Positions 45,184 through 55,112 are shown, counted from the first letter of the stretch. The stretch is 64,000 nt of DNA from Eutreptiella sp. 'Long Island Sound 2002' (GCA_964036045.1 OZ038388.1:3164935-3228934), one strand, 5' to 3'. Program-made: numbers and translations. Notes: generated from the letters alone by a model not told the origin.

Positions 45184-47688
45184 TCAGGCGCCCACAAAAC
45201 TCCTCACCTCGTGTAGACCCTTCTTAGGGTCATCGCGAATCTGCATGTCCTGTAGGGGCTGCATCTTAGACGCGGCTGGTTTCCACCAACCATACCCCAC
45301 GTCGAAACCCAAATATTCCATCTCCTCTTTCATAAACTCACATTTTTCGAGTTTGATTCGGAGATGGTTTTCTTGACAAACAATGAAAAATTCACGGAGG
45401 AGAAGGACATGGTCCTCTTGGGTATTAGTACCCAAACTCACGTCGTCGATGTGAGCCTCCATTTCTGCACCCCGAGAAATCAACTCCTGTACTAGAGGCC
45501 TGCGCCTCAGTATGTACAAAATTTTGTTCATTAGCTCCTGGAAGAGCGCTGGGGCATTAGCCACCCCGAAAGGCATAACCTTCCACTTAAAGACACGGCC
45601 CTTAGGGGTTATAAAAGCCAGCAGCTCTTGAGCTGCGGCGGTTAGGTCCACCTGCCAGAAACCAGAGCGTTTGTCCATTTTGGTCTTGTACCTGCATTTG
45701 GCAACACGCTCCAGGGTATTTTCCATGTTAGGAATACTCCCTGAGTGGTTCTGGGTTTTCTTGTTGACCTCACCATAGTCTACAACCAGTCGTAGGGCAG
45801 TCGACCCTGGTTTGGCAACCAGGAAACAGGGACTGCAGTGATGGGGGTAGTCTCCCTTCTTATATTCTTCAACGAGGCCAGCATCTATACATTCTTGGAT
45901 CTGGCGCTCGATTTCTTCAACCTGTTCCTGTGGAGCGGGATAGGGACAACGCCTCACTCGCGTCTTTTCAAATTCAGGTTTCAGTTTCAGGTCCATCTGG
46001 ACCAGTTTTTTACAAGAGAGGGGAGGCGGCAAGGCGCCGAACACCTCCTCATAGGTTATCAGCAGTTTCTTCAGTCGGGGGTCAAGGTTAAGACTCTCGA
46101 GTTTCTGCAGGAAATCCTCCTCAGCATGGAGGTTGCTCTTTCCATGTTCTTTCTTTTTCTGCCGATCAGCAGTTTCGGCAGGCACAGAGCCATCGTCCCA
46201 CTCAGGGGAACATTGCTGCCCATAGTGCAGAGAATACACTAGCGGTATCTCAGGATCAGGCAGCGTATAGGAATCATCGTCCTCCTCAGACCACATGGAG
46301 GATTTCCAGGTCTGTCTGAGGTATTGCAGCCGCTCTTGGCGCTCAATACCTTCGGCCTTCAGGTACAACAGCCGCCGGAGTTCCTGAGTGTCATGCTCAG
46401 ACAATGGCATGTTATTAGAAGCAGGTCGCGCCAGAGCATCAGCACTCCGGGCCACGGGTTCACCTGTGTGCATAGGCTGCATGTGTAGCACTGGCTTCCC
46501 AACAGGGGAAGCGGGCTCAGGGGTTGACTCTAGATCTACCTCCTCTAGCAACATCTGGGCTAGGAAGGCACTGTGTTTTAGGGCAACACAGCTAGGATCA
46601 ACAGGAGGGATAGTGCTGGCGATCTCAGACAGCTGGTCGTCAGCATCCTCCTTTACAGCTGCAGGTTCCAGATAGTCATCGGGAGACTCACACCCTGTAA
46701 GTGTGGCAGATAGGTGCTCAGGAGATCGATTTTTGAGATCAGAAAGGGTCAGGCCACGATTTTCGGCCATGACCTCTTTCAGTAGCCCCTGGTCTAGGTC
46801 ACACAGGGGTACAGGATTGAGAGATCCATCAACGATGGACAGGAAACTGGCCCACTCAGGGGCCTGCATAGCTGTGTCTGAGTCCTCAGGCACATAGATG
46901 GGGCCGTCGGGGAGTTGCACTGTGCCCACGGTCATTCGATCTAGCATACGGCGCCAGTAAGCATGTTCACCAGAGCAGCCCCAGTCAGGGGTGCACATGA
47001 CAACCCTTCCTCCCTCATAAGCGATTTTGGTTAGAACCTTCGCGAGCAGGGAGAAGGGAGGGTTAGCATACGCTAGGCCCATTGCTTTCCAGAAGAAACG
47101 GAAAGCATTGTTCAATTGTTTCGAGCAGTACAACTGCATGATGTGCTGTTGTTGGCTCGCAAACAATTCCACCTGGATCTCATCCAGGTTTACCTGAAGG
47201 GCCGCCAGTCCATTTTCAAGAACGTGACGGGCCAATTGGTAGTTTTCAGTACGATAGTTAGTCCTGGATGCGTAGCGCAGCCCAGACTCTTTTCGTCCTG
47301 ACAGCTCCAAAGGTACGGAGAACAGCCCACTGCCAAAGTCGCAGTGCAAAGAATAGGGGCGCTGGAGTGACAGCATTTTTACCTGGGGTTTTCTTCGTAG
47401 GAAGTCTGTACCAATGACGATGTCAAAGGCCTCGGTGTCCAGCACTCTGCAGTGTTGGGTCACGGTTTCGTCGCCCAGGCATATAGTCACATCGACCCCC
47501 CCCAAGGAATGCATGGTACGCCCATCCCCTACTCCTATGGCCACGGTCTTAGTTTTCTTGAAAGTCTTTAGCAGGCGCCGGGCCACTATGGAAAGTGTTG
47601 CACCGGTGTCAAGCACCGCTCGAAAAACTTGATCCCCGATTTTCACGAGGATCCAGAAAACCAAGTCCTCCTCTTCGGAGCCGCCCCC
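45184..47688 (-). CDS. Ty3 pol: protease, NPPF methyltransferase-like domain, reverse transcriptase
   Basis: In frame with gag after a UAG. Counting from Met 47664: the aspartic protease active site is DTGA at 19-22, with IVIGTDFL near 82. Residues about 163-250 hold VELFASQQQHIMQLY, YANPPFSLLAKVL (NPPF at 201-204) and CTPDWG. This is the pattern of the Dam-like MT domain of DIRS-group elements; NPPF matches motif IV of amino-methyltransferases. An acidic linker follows (about 300-545). The RT has LRLVVDYGEVN, KMDKRSGFWQVDL (motif A), VMPFGVANAPALFQ (motif B) and AHIDDVSLG (motif C, 738-741, His replacing the usual Tyr/Phe). The ORF ends at TGA in SFVGA*, within the conserved FxGxxNxYRR connection, so the stop replaces one residue of a conserved motif. 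Otherwise intact. Confidence 0.92.
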   Translation of the reverse strand, partial: GGGSEEEDLVFWILVKIGDQVFRAVLDTGATLSIVARRLLKTFKKTKTVAIGVGDGRTMHSLGGVDVTICLGDETVTQHCRVLDTEAFDIVIGTDFLRRKPQVKMLSLQRPYSLHCDFGSGLFSVPLELSGRKESGLRYASRTNYRTENYQLARHVLENGLAALQVNLDEIQVELFASQQQHIMQLYCSKQLNNAFRFFWKAMGLAYANPPFSLLAKVLTKIAYEGGRVVMCTPDWGCSGEHAYWRRMLDRMTVGTVQLPDGPIYVPEDSDTAMQAPEWASFLSIVDGSLNPVPLCDLDQGLLKEVMAENRGLTLSDLKNRSPEHLSATLTGCESPDDYLEPAAVKEDADDQLSEIASTIPPVDPSCVALKHSAFLAQMLLEEVDLESTPEPASPVGKPVLHMQPMHTGEPVARSADALARPASNNMPLSEHDTQELRRLLYLKAEGIERQERLQYLRQTWKSSMWSEEDDDSYTLPDPEIPLVYSLHYGQQCSPEWDDGSVPAETADRQKKKEHGKSNLHAEEDFLQKLESLNLDPRLKKLLITYEEVFGALPPPLSCKKLVQMDLKLKPEFEKTRVRRCPYPAPQEQVEEIERQIQECIDAGLVEEYKKGDYPHHCSPCFLVAKPGSTALRLVVDYGEVNKKTQNHSGSIPNMENTLERVAKCRYKTKMDKRSGFWQVDLTAAAQELLAFITPKGRVFKWKVMPFGVANAPALFQELMNKILYILRRRPLVQELISRGAEMEAHIDDVSLGTNTQEDHVLLLREFFIVCQENHLRIKLEKCEFMKEEMEYLGFDVGYGWWKPAASKMQPLQDMQIRDDPKKGLHEVRSFVGA
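46915..47180 (-). other. Dam-like / DIRS-type MT domain within Ty3 pol
   Basis: Sub-region of pol encoding LFAS...NPPF...PDWG. The NPPF codons are at 47064-47053. Whether it binds S-adenosylmethionine is unknown: a glycine-rich motif I is not obvious. Confidence 0.6.
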
Positions 47689-47691
47689 CTA
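47672..47691 (-). promoter_or_regulatory. gag-pol junction: in-frame UAG with G-rich 3' context
   Basis: gag ends GATGAGGAG-TAG, and the next codons GGGGGCGGCTCC continue in the same frame into protease without another stop. A UAG followed by GGN GGN resembles the readthrough context of gammaretroviral gag-pol junctions; the analogy is inference. No second overlapping frame suited to frameshifting was seen. Confidence 0.5.
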
Positions 47692-49926
47692 CTCCTCATC
47701 AGGGAACTTGACATCCACCCCTGCAGCTATGAGGGACCTTGCCATCCAGGCCAAGCGCCTCTTCTTGGAGTTATTCCCCTCAGGGGTAGCGTTATCCCCC
47801 TGGGGGCGCTTCTTGGGATCACCTGCGGCAGGAGGGGGTGTAGCAGCAGGAGAGGGTGTAGCAACGGGCGCTGATGAGCGCCTCTGGGGGTTAGGGGGTC
47901 CATTTTTGCCACCCCCCTTGCCACCTCCTTTACCACCTTTATCCCCATTCTGGGGGTTTTTGGTGGGTGTTTGGGTCTTCTGGCGTTCGGCCTCCTGACG
48001 CTTGAGTTTATCACTCTCGCGTTTCTTTATGTGACATTCGTCTTCGTAGTGACGGCGTTTGCCACAATAGCCACAGGTGATGGTACACCTGAAATGATCC
48101 TGATGGGTCACAGGTTTCCCATCCTTGGTATGCTGCTGTCGTTTCATCTGCAGCATACAGCTACTACGTTGATCGCAGTCAGGGGCATGACAAGGCCCCC
48201 CCTTGTCATTGACAGGTTTGCAGTAGAACAAAGGGGGTGTACCTGCCTCAGGTTTAACCTCATTCATGGCACGTAGGTTACCCCTTCCTTTACCACCTCC
48301 CTGGTTGGCGTTAGTGGGATTTTTAGCCCCTTTCCCTTCGCCACGTTCGGGGGTTGGGTTACCCCCTCGACCCAAGTGCTTCTTGAGGAATTTCTCCATG
48401 TGGGAGTCATTTTCCCTCTCAAGAGCTAGCTCAATCAGGAGGTCCACCAGTTCATCGTACGAGTGAGTCCGACTCTTCCTCTCAGAGGTAGAGCGGCAAT
48501 CATCCCACGTACGTTGGGGGATCTTACTCATGAGCCACAGGTGGGGTTCAGTGGCTCCGTAGGAGCCCACGTTCATCCGCGAAAACAGATACTCCAAGTC
48601 GCACACGTATTCAGAGATTCGCGCAGCGGATGGAAACTCAGGGAGCATAGGTAGCTCCTCTATCTGTGTGCGCACGCTGAGGTCAGTCTCATAGACTGGG
48701 AACGTTTTCTCCAACCTCTGGAGTACCTCTGCCCAGGTGGAGCAGGTTTTCACAATCTGTTTCACCTGTTTTTGCAAAAATTTCTTTTTGCATGAGCGTT
48801 TCAGCAGTGAGCATTTGGTGGCCACATCCACATGGGATTGGCCAGTCAGCAAAAGAAACTCAGCAAATTCTTCTGCCCATTCGGGCAGATTTTTGGGGTC
48901 GAACTCCGGCAGTTCCAGCTGGATGTTCGCCTGGGCAATAGGTCTGCCCGTCTTCCCACCCCCCGGAGTTAGGCCAGAAGGTGATACGCCGGCAAGAGGT
49001 GCCAGGGCTGACAGCCCTCTTTTCTCACTCTCTGTCACAGGCACGTCCTGTAGTTCAGCCATGGGCACTGTCCTGGCACGGGGGTGAAAGGGGCTGGGGC
49101 AGGTGACCTTAGGCAACAGCCTTGAGACCCTTGATCTCTTAAGATCTTCGGCCAGGGTACTCAGTCCGGGGGAGGGGGAGGACAACTCTGGCTTGGGTAA
49201 GGGTTCTGCAATACCCAGTTTCGCCTTAATGGCCTCCGATAGGGCCGTCACATCTGGATCTTCTGATCCAGACCGAAGTTCGGCCAGCAATTCGGCCGTA
49301 TGATCCAGGGCACCGTAGGTTGGCCTTGGATGATGTTGTCCCTCAACTCGAGTCGGGCCTACTTCGGGAGCCCTTGGGGTTGGACAACATGCTCTTGGAT
49401 ACTCGGGTCTCGGTCGTCTGGGCAGGGATGCTGTCTCGGCTCTGTCGGACGGCGGGCCAGAGTGCGTGTAGGACCCTAGGTCTGTACGTGGTTTGGATCC
49501 GTGTACTGCCAATGGCTCCTCCCCATCTTCTCCACGAATGGATTTGTAGTACTCCTCATGGAGGATGTATTCATCCATTTTCTTCCTCAGTTCCTCGTAT
49601 TCCTCAGGGCCTCCAATCGCTGTTGAGGATGATGCCGGACAGGCGGATCGGGAGACTGAGGCTGCTACGCGCCTGTGGAGATGATGAAGGCTGTCTCCAC
49701 CGTGGGCCGCTAAGGCCTCGGTGGTAAGGATTGTATTTTCTTCCGCCCTTCTGCGATCTGGATCTCCTTGGGACCCAGATGCGACACTGAGATGTGGAGC
49801 TCGGTAAGGTGGTTCACTCATAGGGTGGGCCATGCTGCCCATTTGTACTTGGACAGTTCTTATGGGCCAGGTCCTGACGCTTGGCGTGGACATGATGAAC
49901 TTGTTGTTGAGCTTTGTGTGCTGCAC
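47689..49926 (-). CDS. Ty3 gag polyprotein with zinc knuckle
   Basis: 745 codons, open throughout. The first Met (49926) is used by default; Mets at residues 12, 29 or 33 are as likely. The N-terminal 330 residues are Pro/Ser/Arg-rich. The capsid-like part is about 335-520, with LELPEFDPKNLPEWAEEFAE, SVRTQIEELPMLPEFPSAA and ELVDLLIELALERENDSHM. A Gly/Lys-rich linker follows, then a Cys-rich segment (569-591) and a canonical CCHC knuckle at 618-631 (Cys618, Cys621, His626, Cys631; CGYCGKRRHYEDEC). The basic tail ends in FPDEE before UAG. Gag forms the particle and packages RNA through the knuckle. The unbroken frame suggests recent activity. Confidence 0.92.
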   Translation of the reverse strand: MQHTKLNNKFIMSTPSVRTWPIRTVQVQMGSMAHPMSEPPYRAPHLSVASGSQGDPDRRRAEENTILTTEALAAHGGDSLHHLHRRVAASVSRSACPASSSTAIGGPEEYEELRKKMDEYILHEEYYKSIRGEDGEEPLAVHGSKPRTDLGSYTHSGPPSDRAETASLPRRPRPEYPRACCPTPRAPEVGPTRVEGQHHPRPTYGALDHTAELLAELRSGSEDPDVTALSEAIKAKLGIAEPLPKPELSSPSPGLSTLAEDLKRSRVSRLLPKVTCPSPFHPRARTVPMAELQDVPVTESEKRGLSALAPLAGVSPSGLTPGGGKTGRPIAQANIQLELPEFDPKNLPEWAEEFAEFLLLTGQSHVDVATKCSLLKRSCKKKFLQKQVKQIVKTCSTWAEVLQRLEKTFPVYETDLSVRTQIEELPMLPEFPSAARISEYVCDLEYLFSRMNVGSYGATEPHLWLMSKIPQRTWDDCRSTSERKSRTHSYDELVDLLIELALERENDSHMEKFLKKHLGRGGNPTPERGEGKGAKNPTNANQGGGKGRGNLRAMNEVKPEAGTPPLFYCKPVNDKGGPCHAPDCDQRSSCMLQMKRQQHTKDGKPVTHQDHFRCTITCGYCGKRRHYEDECHIKKRESDKLKRQEAERQKTQTPTKNPQNGDKGGKGGGKGGGKNGPPNPQRRSSAPVATPSPAATPPPAAGDPKKRPQGDNATPEGNNSKKRRLAWMARSLIAAGVDVKFPDEE

Positions 49927-50591
49927 TTCTTTTCAGGGTCGGTTCAAAAGGTCACAAGGGACTGTCTCTGCTACCGGAAAGATGTCCTTGATTAATGCCC
50001 TAGATATTTTGATGAAATCCTGCAGGTTTTGAAGTTGAAAACCCAAACCAAAGCAGCAAGTAGAGCAAGAACAGGATGTGGATCGAATGAATGAATAGTT
50101 TTGAAATCCAGTGTAACACAAAAGGGCTGCAGATAGACAAAGCAGGTATAAACACAAAGATTCAATCACAAATGGATAATACAAAAGATTTTATATGAAA
50201 ACTGGTCTGACTCTAGCCTCCAAGATAGCATCAAGCACTTCATGTGCACTCTTTTGGGTGAAATGGTGCTGGTTAGGAATGTGGGGCATAGATGTCAGGC
50301 CAACACAGAAAATGACTTGGCCAAGCAACTGAATTCAGAAACAGTTAAAAAGTAGAACCACAATAAGTGGTAGAAACAATTGAGTATAGGGGTCTTGGGG
50401 TGGGAGACCACTAGGCTTAACCTCCAAGGCCTAAAGCATGAAATGCCTATTTTATTTCGGTATATCCTCCATGAAGGAAGGTACCTCCGCTCAGTTGAGT
50501 GGTAGGGGTGAACTTCATGAGGGGGCTAGGGTTACAACCCTAGTTACTTTGAGAAAGTGTACTTAAGGCTTCAAAAGAGAGATAAAAATAC
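49927..50591. other. AT-rich spacer upstream of gag
   Basis: No ORF and no match to the candidate LTR. It probably contains the truncated 5' end of the Ty3 element and then the downstream flank of the next gene. No primer-binding site was identified. Confidence 0.4.
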
Positions 50592-51533
50592 TTAAGTTAG
50601 TCTTAGCATCAACAAAAGGGTTTTAAGGGGGGCTTGGCCTGGATCAAGCCCTCCAAGAAAGACATGGCAGTGACTTTTTCTTACTCGACGCCCACCAGAA
50701 AACAGCCCCCTGGGGGGGGGATTGAACAAGGGTTGACGGTGAAGGAACGGAACCATGTAACACGTGCCATGGTGCAATGGTGCGTAGCGGGGCATACCAC
50801 GTTCCGCCTCGGTTCGTGGTTCCGGGGAGTGCTTTGGCGTGCCCGGTGGAGTTGGACTTGGACTTGGACTTGGAGTACGAGCAATGTCAGCCAAGCGCTC
50901 AATCTCAATCTCCTTTTGCCATTGCGCGTGTGGGTCGTCTGGTTGAGGTTCGCGCCATGCCACATTCCATGGGTCTTCGGCTTCTTCCATGGGTCTTCCT
51001 TCTTGCGCTTCTTCTCCTTCTTCCATGGGTCTTCCTTCTTGCGCTTCTTCTCCTTCTTCTTTTCGTTGCGCTTGAAGTTGGTGGCGTTGTCGTTCGCCAA
51101 GGCTGTCATACCAATTGACATGCCACGGTTGGGCCCCATCAAAGGCGACCTCATCCTCTTCTGCAACACAAAAAATAGGTAGGATGGAGGTAGGATAGGG
51201 AAAGCACGCATTTTGCATGAAAATGACGTGAAACGCACAACCAAATCGAAATGTTTGCAACCACATACCATCCGGGTGGGCCCACCAATATTCCGTGGGA
51301 GTCTCCGCATCCTTCTCGTACGCCTCCTCCGGCAACTCGATTTCCTTGCCTCCCTTCCCAACTTTTCCCTTCCATGGCTTCTTAAATCCTTTGGGGGGCA
51401 GCACATGAGGGTCGTGGGGCGGCGATGGGGGTACTTGGATGGGTGCGCTGATTGGGTGGGGACCCGGAGCCTGGTTTGCGGCCTCGGGGTCCTTCCAGTC
51501 CCAAGCAGCAGTGGCAGTGGCTTTGGCAGACAT
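50592..51533 (-). CDS. hypothetical acidic Pro/Glu-rich protein, two exons
   Basis: Exon 1 is 51533-51269 (starts MSAKATATAAWDWKDPEAAN) and exon 2 is 51160-50592 (TAG). The intron at 51268-51161 is 108 nt with GTATGTGG donor and TTTTTTGTGTTGCAG acceptor. Because 108 is a multiple of three and holds no stop, retention would add 36 residues in frame. The spliced product is about 277 residues. Exon 1 has a Pro-rich stretch and a basic GFKKPWKGKVGKGGKEIEL; exon 2 has EEDEVAFDGAQPWHVNWYD, then two copies of EEGEEAQEGRPM (36-bp tandem DNA duplication), an SPSPSPTPPGTP run and a hydrophobic-basic tail. No known domain. No signal peptide or clear membrane helix. Confidence 0.55.
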   Translation of the reverse strand: MSAKATATAAWDWKDPEAANQAPGPHPISAPIQVPPSPPHDPHVLPPKGFKKPWKGKVGKGGKEIELPEEAYEKDAETPTEYWWAHPDGMWLQTFRFGCAFHVIFMQNACFPYPTSILPIFCVAEEDEVAFDGAQPWHVNWYDSLGERQRHQLQAQRKEEGEEAQEGRPMEEGEEAQEGRPMEEAEDPWNVAWREPQPDDPHAQWQKEIEIERLADIARTPSPSPSPTPPGTPKHSPEPRTEAERGMPRYAPLHHGTCYMVPFLHRQPLFNPPPRGLFSGGRRVRKSHCHVFLGGLDPGQAPLKTLLLMLRLT

Positions 51534-53735
51534 AGTTTGCGAAATGAAGAGCTACAGAGCGCCAGGAAATGCACATCCCTTAACCTGGCACGCGATGCAT
51601 CTGTCCCCCCTGTTAGAAATGTACTGTGATAAAACAAAAAGGTTTTCAGTTCTGTCAAAATTTGACGGTGGATGCGCGTGCGCAATGTGGGCAGATCCTT
51701 TAGTCCTACGCGTAGTCCTAAGCCGTAGTCCTGCATTGGGCCCAGCCGTTGTCGATGGGGGTCCCCTCACTTGGTACATAGCACATTTGCCCTGTGGGAC
51801 CTACTTTCTGTTCTGTCTACACTGATATGTTGACTCGAACATATTCTTGAGGATGTACTGCGACACATGGTGCGCCAGACCAGAGAAAAACATGCCAAAA
51901 GCCCCATGAAAAGCTTCAAGCAAGCAAGAACCAAAGCACAGGGAGAAGCACAGACACAGGATGGCATAGAGATGGCATAGCAGCAGGAGGCGTGTTTCTC
52001 TGTGCTCGCCTGCTCGATCTATGTATCCAGCAGGTTTTCTGATGCATTTCTATTTTACTCATTGGCTCACACGGCCCTGCCTGTACAGCCTGCAATTTGG
52101 ATTAAGCGAAAGGAAAAGGGGAACAGGGAGAGCAGCAGAAGAGGATTGCCACCAAAGATGTAGCTGATTTTCTGCCTCTAGGCTGGACTGGGCTTGCACC
52201 CAGATCTGTGCAGGCCCCTGCGGTCCACCCATCAAGCATATCATTGCTTGTTAGGTCAGGATTAAGTCAAAACCCCTGGCATAGCATGGGACAGCTGGGG
52301 CCTGTCGTCATCAATCAGGTGGGCAAGCATCACAGGACCTAACCTGGGCAACAGGTCACCCCCCCCCCCCCCCCCTCTGAACATGGCGAAAGTGGTATTC
52401 GGTTGCACTTATGATCCCTCAAGGTGCAGCACCACCCAACAGCCAGTGAACAACGCACCGACCCATCAATGGTCAACAGGTGGCCAGGTGCAGTCCCTTG
52501 TAAGGGGCACAAGCCAAATGTGGTGCAGGCACAGTGCAGACATGGTGTGTGTTGTGCACTTATTCTTTGCATTTCTGTGCAAAAAGGTACCACATTCTTC
52601 TACGAATGAGTGGGAAAAAGAGGTGCTAGGGGGCACGGAAACAAGAATTCACCCAGTGATTTGGAAGGAGTGTGCACTGCAAAATCTCTGCTTGGTTCGG
52701 CACTGTGTGGCCTATGAAGTTCAGCCTAATCCGACAAAGAATCTGCAGGATGAAGAGTGTGTTGGGCTTAGCAAAACTTCCTGGCAGCCAAGCATCTGAG
52801 TACATGAGGGGAGGATTTGCTCACATCATACCTTGGCAACCCAGCAAATTCTAGGTCAGCCCCACTGTAGTCATTGCCTGCCTTTTGTTTTTAGCCTTTG
52901 TCTTTCACCATCTCCGTCAACCCCTTCCCCTACTCCATGCTCCCAGCACGGCAAAATTGTCCCCATTACTGAATGCCATGCACTGGGAGAGCCAGCAACA
53001 GGAGCCCTCACGCATGCCGCATGAGTGGGCAGACCTGCTGGCATTTTGTCCATGGAAAGGAACAGGTGCCAAGGATGTGCAGCGCGTGCAGCGCGAGGTG
53101 GGGGTATCAGACGCGATGCACACTGTGCATATACTGTTGTTCCGGTTATGGTTGTTCCGTGGACCGTTTCAGCCAATTTAGACGTTACTGCGTGCCGTTG
53201 GGGGCCCAAAAACGTTCACTATATGCATGTGCAAATTTTTCCTGCTTGTGCCACGTCCTTTGTAATTTTCCCTTGTCTGCAGGCCTATTTGTTGCACATT
53301 TCTGTCCCTTTGTCCATAGACCAATGTCTCTCTCATGGCATTTCTAACGAGTAGCACCAATTTTTTAACGCCCAATTTTGGCCCTCCCAAAAAAAAGTCC
53401 CCTCGAATTATTCCTCCCCCAGTAGACCATTTCCTCGAGAAGTTATTCAAATACCTGACGCGGTACATGCACGGTGGGCGTGCGGTGCGCGAACTCCTTC
53501 AAGGTCTCACCCATGCTAATCATTGGGCACCGTTACGGTTTGGCAGCGGCAGGGACTAAGGTTGCAGGGGTCAAGGGAACAAGTCGACGGACAGGGGATG
53601 GATTTGTTTCAGGGACACTTTGTGGACGTAAAGAGACGCCATGTCTTTCAGGGGTGTCACAACTCCCATGTGAGAGATCAGCTGCCATCACAAAAAAAAT
53701 GATAGGAAATCGTAGCTCCTGCCACTTCCCTCCAG
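51534..53735. other. no recognisable gene
   Basis: Short ORFs on both strands. C17 at 52359-52375. Weakly coding-like pieces near 52383-52800 and 52970-53180 have acceptor-like strings upstream but no recognised domain. The 3' end before 53736 is pyrimidine-rich (CTTCCCTCCAG), consistent with an intron. Confidence 0.35.
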
Positions 53736-53929
53736 AGCTTAGCACCATGTGGCAGTGGCAGACAGAGGACAAGGTTTGGCACTGTTACGACCAGAGGTCC
53801 AACGCCGCCATCAATGCGGCCGAGGCCTCGGGGATGAAGAAGGTCTTCCTCAAGATTGGACCCCATGACACCGAAGTCAAGTTCAAGAAGGGTCACCAGA
53901 AGAACATGCGGACCGGTCGCAAACGGAAG
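53736..53929 (+). CDS. WWE-domain exon
   Basis: A 194-nt internal exon between acceptor CTTCCCTCCAG (53725-53735) and donor AAG/GTAGATACC (53930). Translation: MWQWQTEDKVWHCYDQRSN, then INAAEASGMKKVFLKIGP, then EVKFKKGHQKNMRTGRKRK. This has the full WWE pattern: two conserved Trp, a Tyr before the mid-domain acidic or polar site, and the closing Q-x-N-x-x-TG-x-x-R stretch. WWE domains bind poly- or iso-ADP-ribose and occur in PARPs and ubiquitin ligases. The partner catalytic domain is not visible in neighbouring ORFs, so the protein class is unknown. Confidence 0.75.
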
Positions 53930-54548
53930 GTAGATACCTCCCTACATTCCTCCATGCCTCCCTGGGGAGGGGGTGGGAGGGAGGGCCTGGGGCGCCTCGG
54001 CCTCGCAGCAGTCAGTATGAATATGGGCAAGACGGATGCAGGCAGCAGCCGAACCAGGAGGTGGAACGCATCAACATTAGACGGATCTCTACCAGGGACA
54101 CCGTGTACCAAAGACGAGACACAGTGTCCGAAGTTTCGTGCAGATTGGTATTTTTTGGAAATTGGACCCAATGTCTGAGAGTCACCTGCCGACAGGCTCG
54201 CGGACAACTGGGCGTGTTTCCAACCATCTGTGTCACCCTCCAGCGAGGAACCTTCAGGGGTTGTGTACAACTCATGGCTTGCAGGCAGCCAAATGGTTCA
54301 GTGGTTTGGTTGTGGGGAGAAAGGACGTTTAGCCCCAATTGCTCATGGAGCGATTCAGATCGCTCCAGGCAATTATCAGGCACCTCACAATCCAGCCTTC
54401 GCAGCGACCTCGGATCCCTCATGATAATCCTATTTGGAGGTCTCACAAACAGTGCCATGCAGGGTACAGGTTATCACCATGGGAGGTAGGGGGGGGGGGG
54501 GGGGGCTCTGTGGCCCACCCACAGGCATCTTCGTGTCTCTTGTCTTGC

Positions 54549-54660
54549 GACAGAAAGGTACCTATGGTCTTATAGGCCACTGACGAGCCCATTTTCTTTC
54601 TGCGCTTTGTGCTGTTGCCGCCAGTGCACACGTGACATAGCCCAGAGTTCCTTCGGGGGC
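54549..54660 (+). repeat. dispersed repeat, partner at 6288-6400
   Basis: See the partner: the same orientation, about 112 bp. Confidence 0.85.
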
Positions 54661-54949
54661 GGCGGGGGCTATGGTGAGCGGTGGGGGGGTTCATGCAGGC
54701 TATCCTGTGCGTTTATCATTACTAATGTGGTTATTATTGTCATTGTTATCGTTTGAAAGGGGGGACGTGCTATAATGGCTTAGTAGCCGCATTGATTTGA
54801 GTTTTCAGGAATATCTTTGGTCAGTGAAAGTGGGACGGCTGTCCCTGTATTCACATGTGCTGCTTCTGCCCTGTGGGAGGCGGGGGGGGGGGGGGGGGCG
54901 CTGACGCGCAAACGGCACACCATGCCACATTCAGCACAGCCCCAACACA

Positions 54950-55112
54950 CCAACTACTGGGCTCCGCGAACGCGGAAACGACACCAGCAAGAGCACCGGC
55001 CGCAGCGGCTGACAGAAAGCAGCAACCCGACGCAACATGCGAAGGGAAGAACGGGTGACTGTCCAGGGCCCCGTAAAGGAACATCACCCAGACGGAATGT
55101 CACACAGGGGGG
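54950..55112 (+). repeat. dispersed repeat, partner at 26308-26470
   Basis: Same orientation, high identity over about 163 bp. Confidence 0.85.

Larger units (their letters stand above)
44083..49926 (-). mobile_element. Ty3 chromovirus, 5' two thirds (gag to integrase zinc finger)
   Basis: A minus-strand LTR retrotransposon body: gag, in-frame UAG, protease, methyltransferase-like domain, RT, RNase H and integrase HHCC region, ending at 44083 just before the integrase core. No LTR was recognised above 49926 (no copy of the candidate LTR at 16438-16985). The missing 3' part is at 14862-16985 in opposite orientation. Confidence 0.9.

Noticed and set aside
45838-46242. Plus-strand ORFs opposite gag and pol
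   Set aside because: They are antisense shadows of the Ty3 coding strand.
49927-51600. 5' LTR for the minus-strand Ty3 element
   Set aside because: I looked for the ends and internal words of the candidate LTR (16438-16985) on the minus strand and saw no match.
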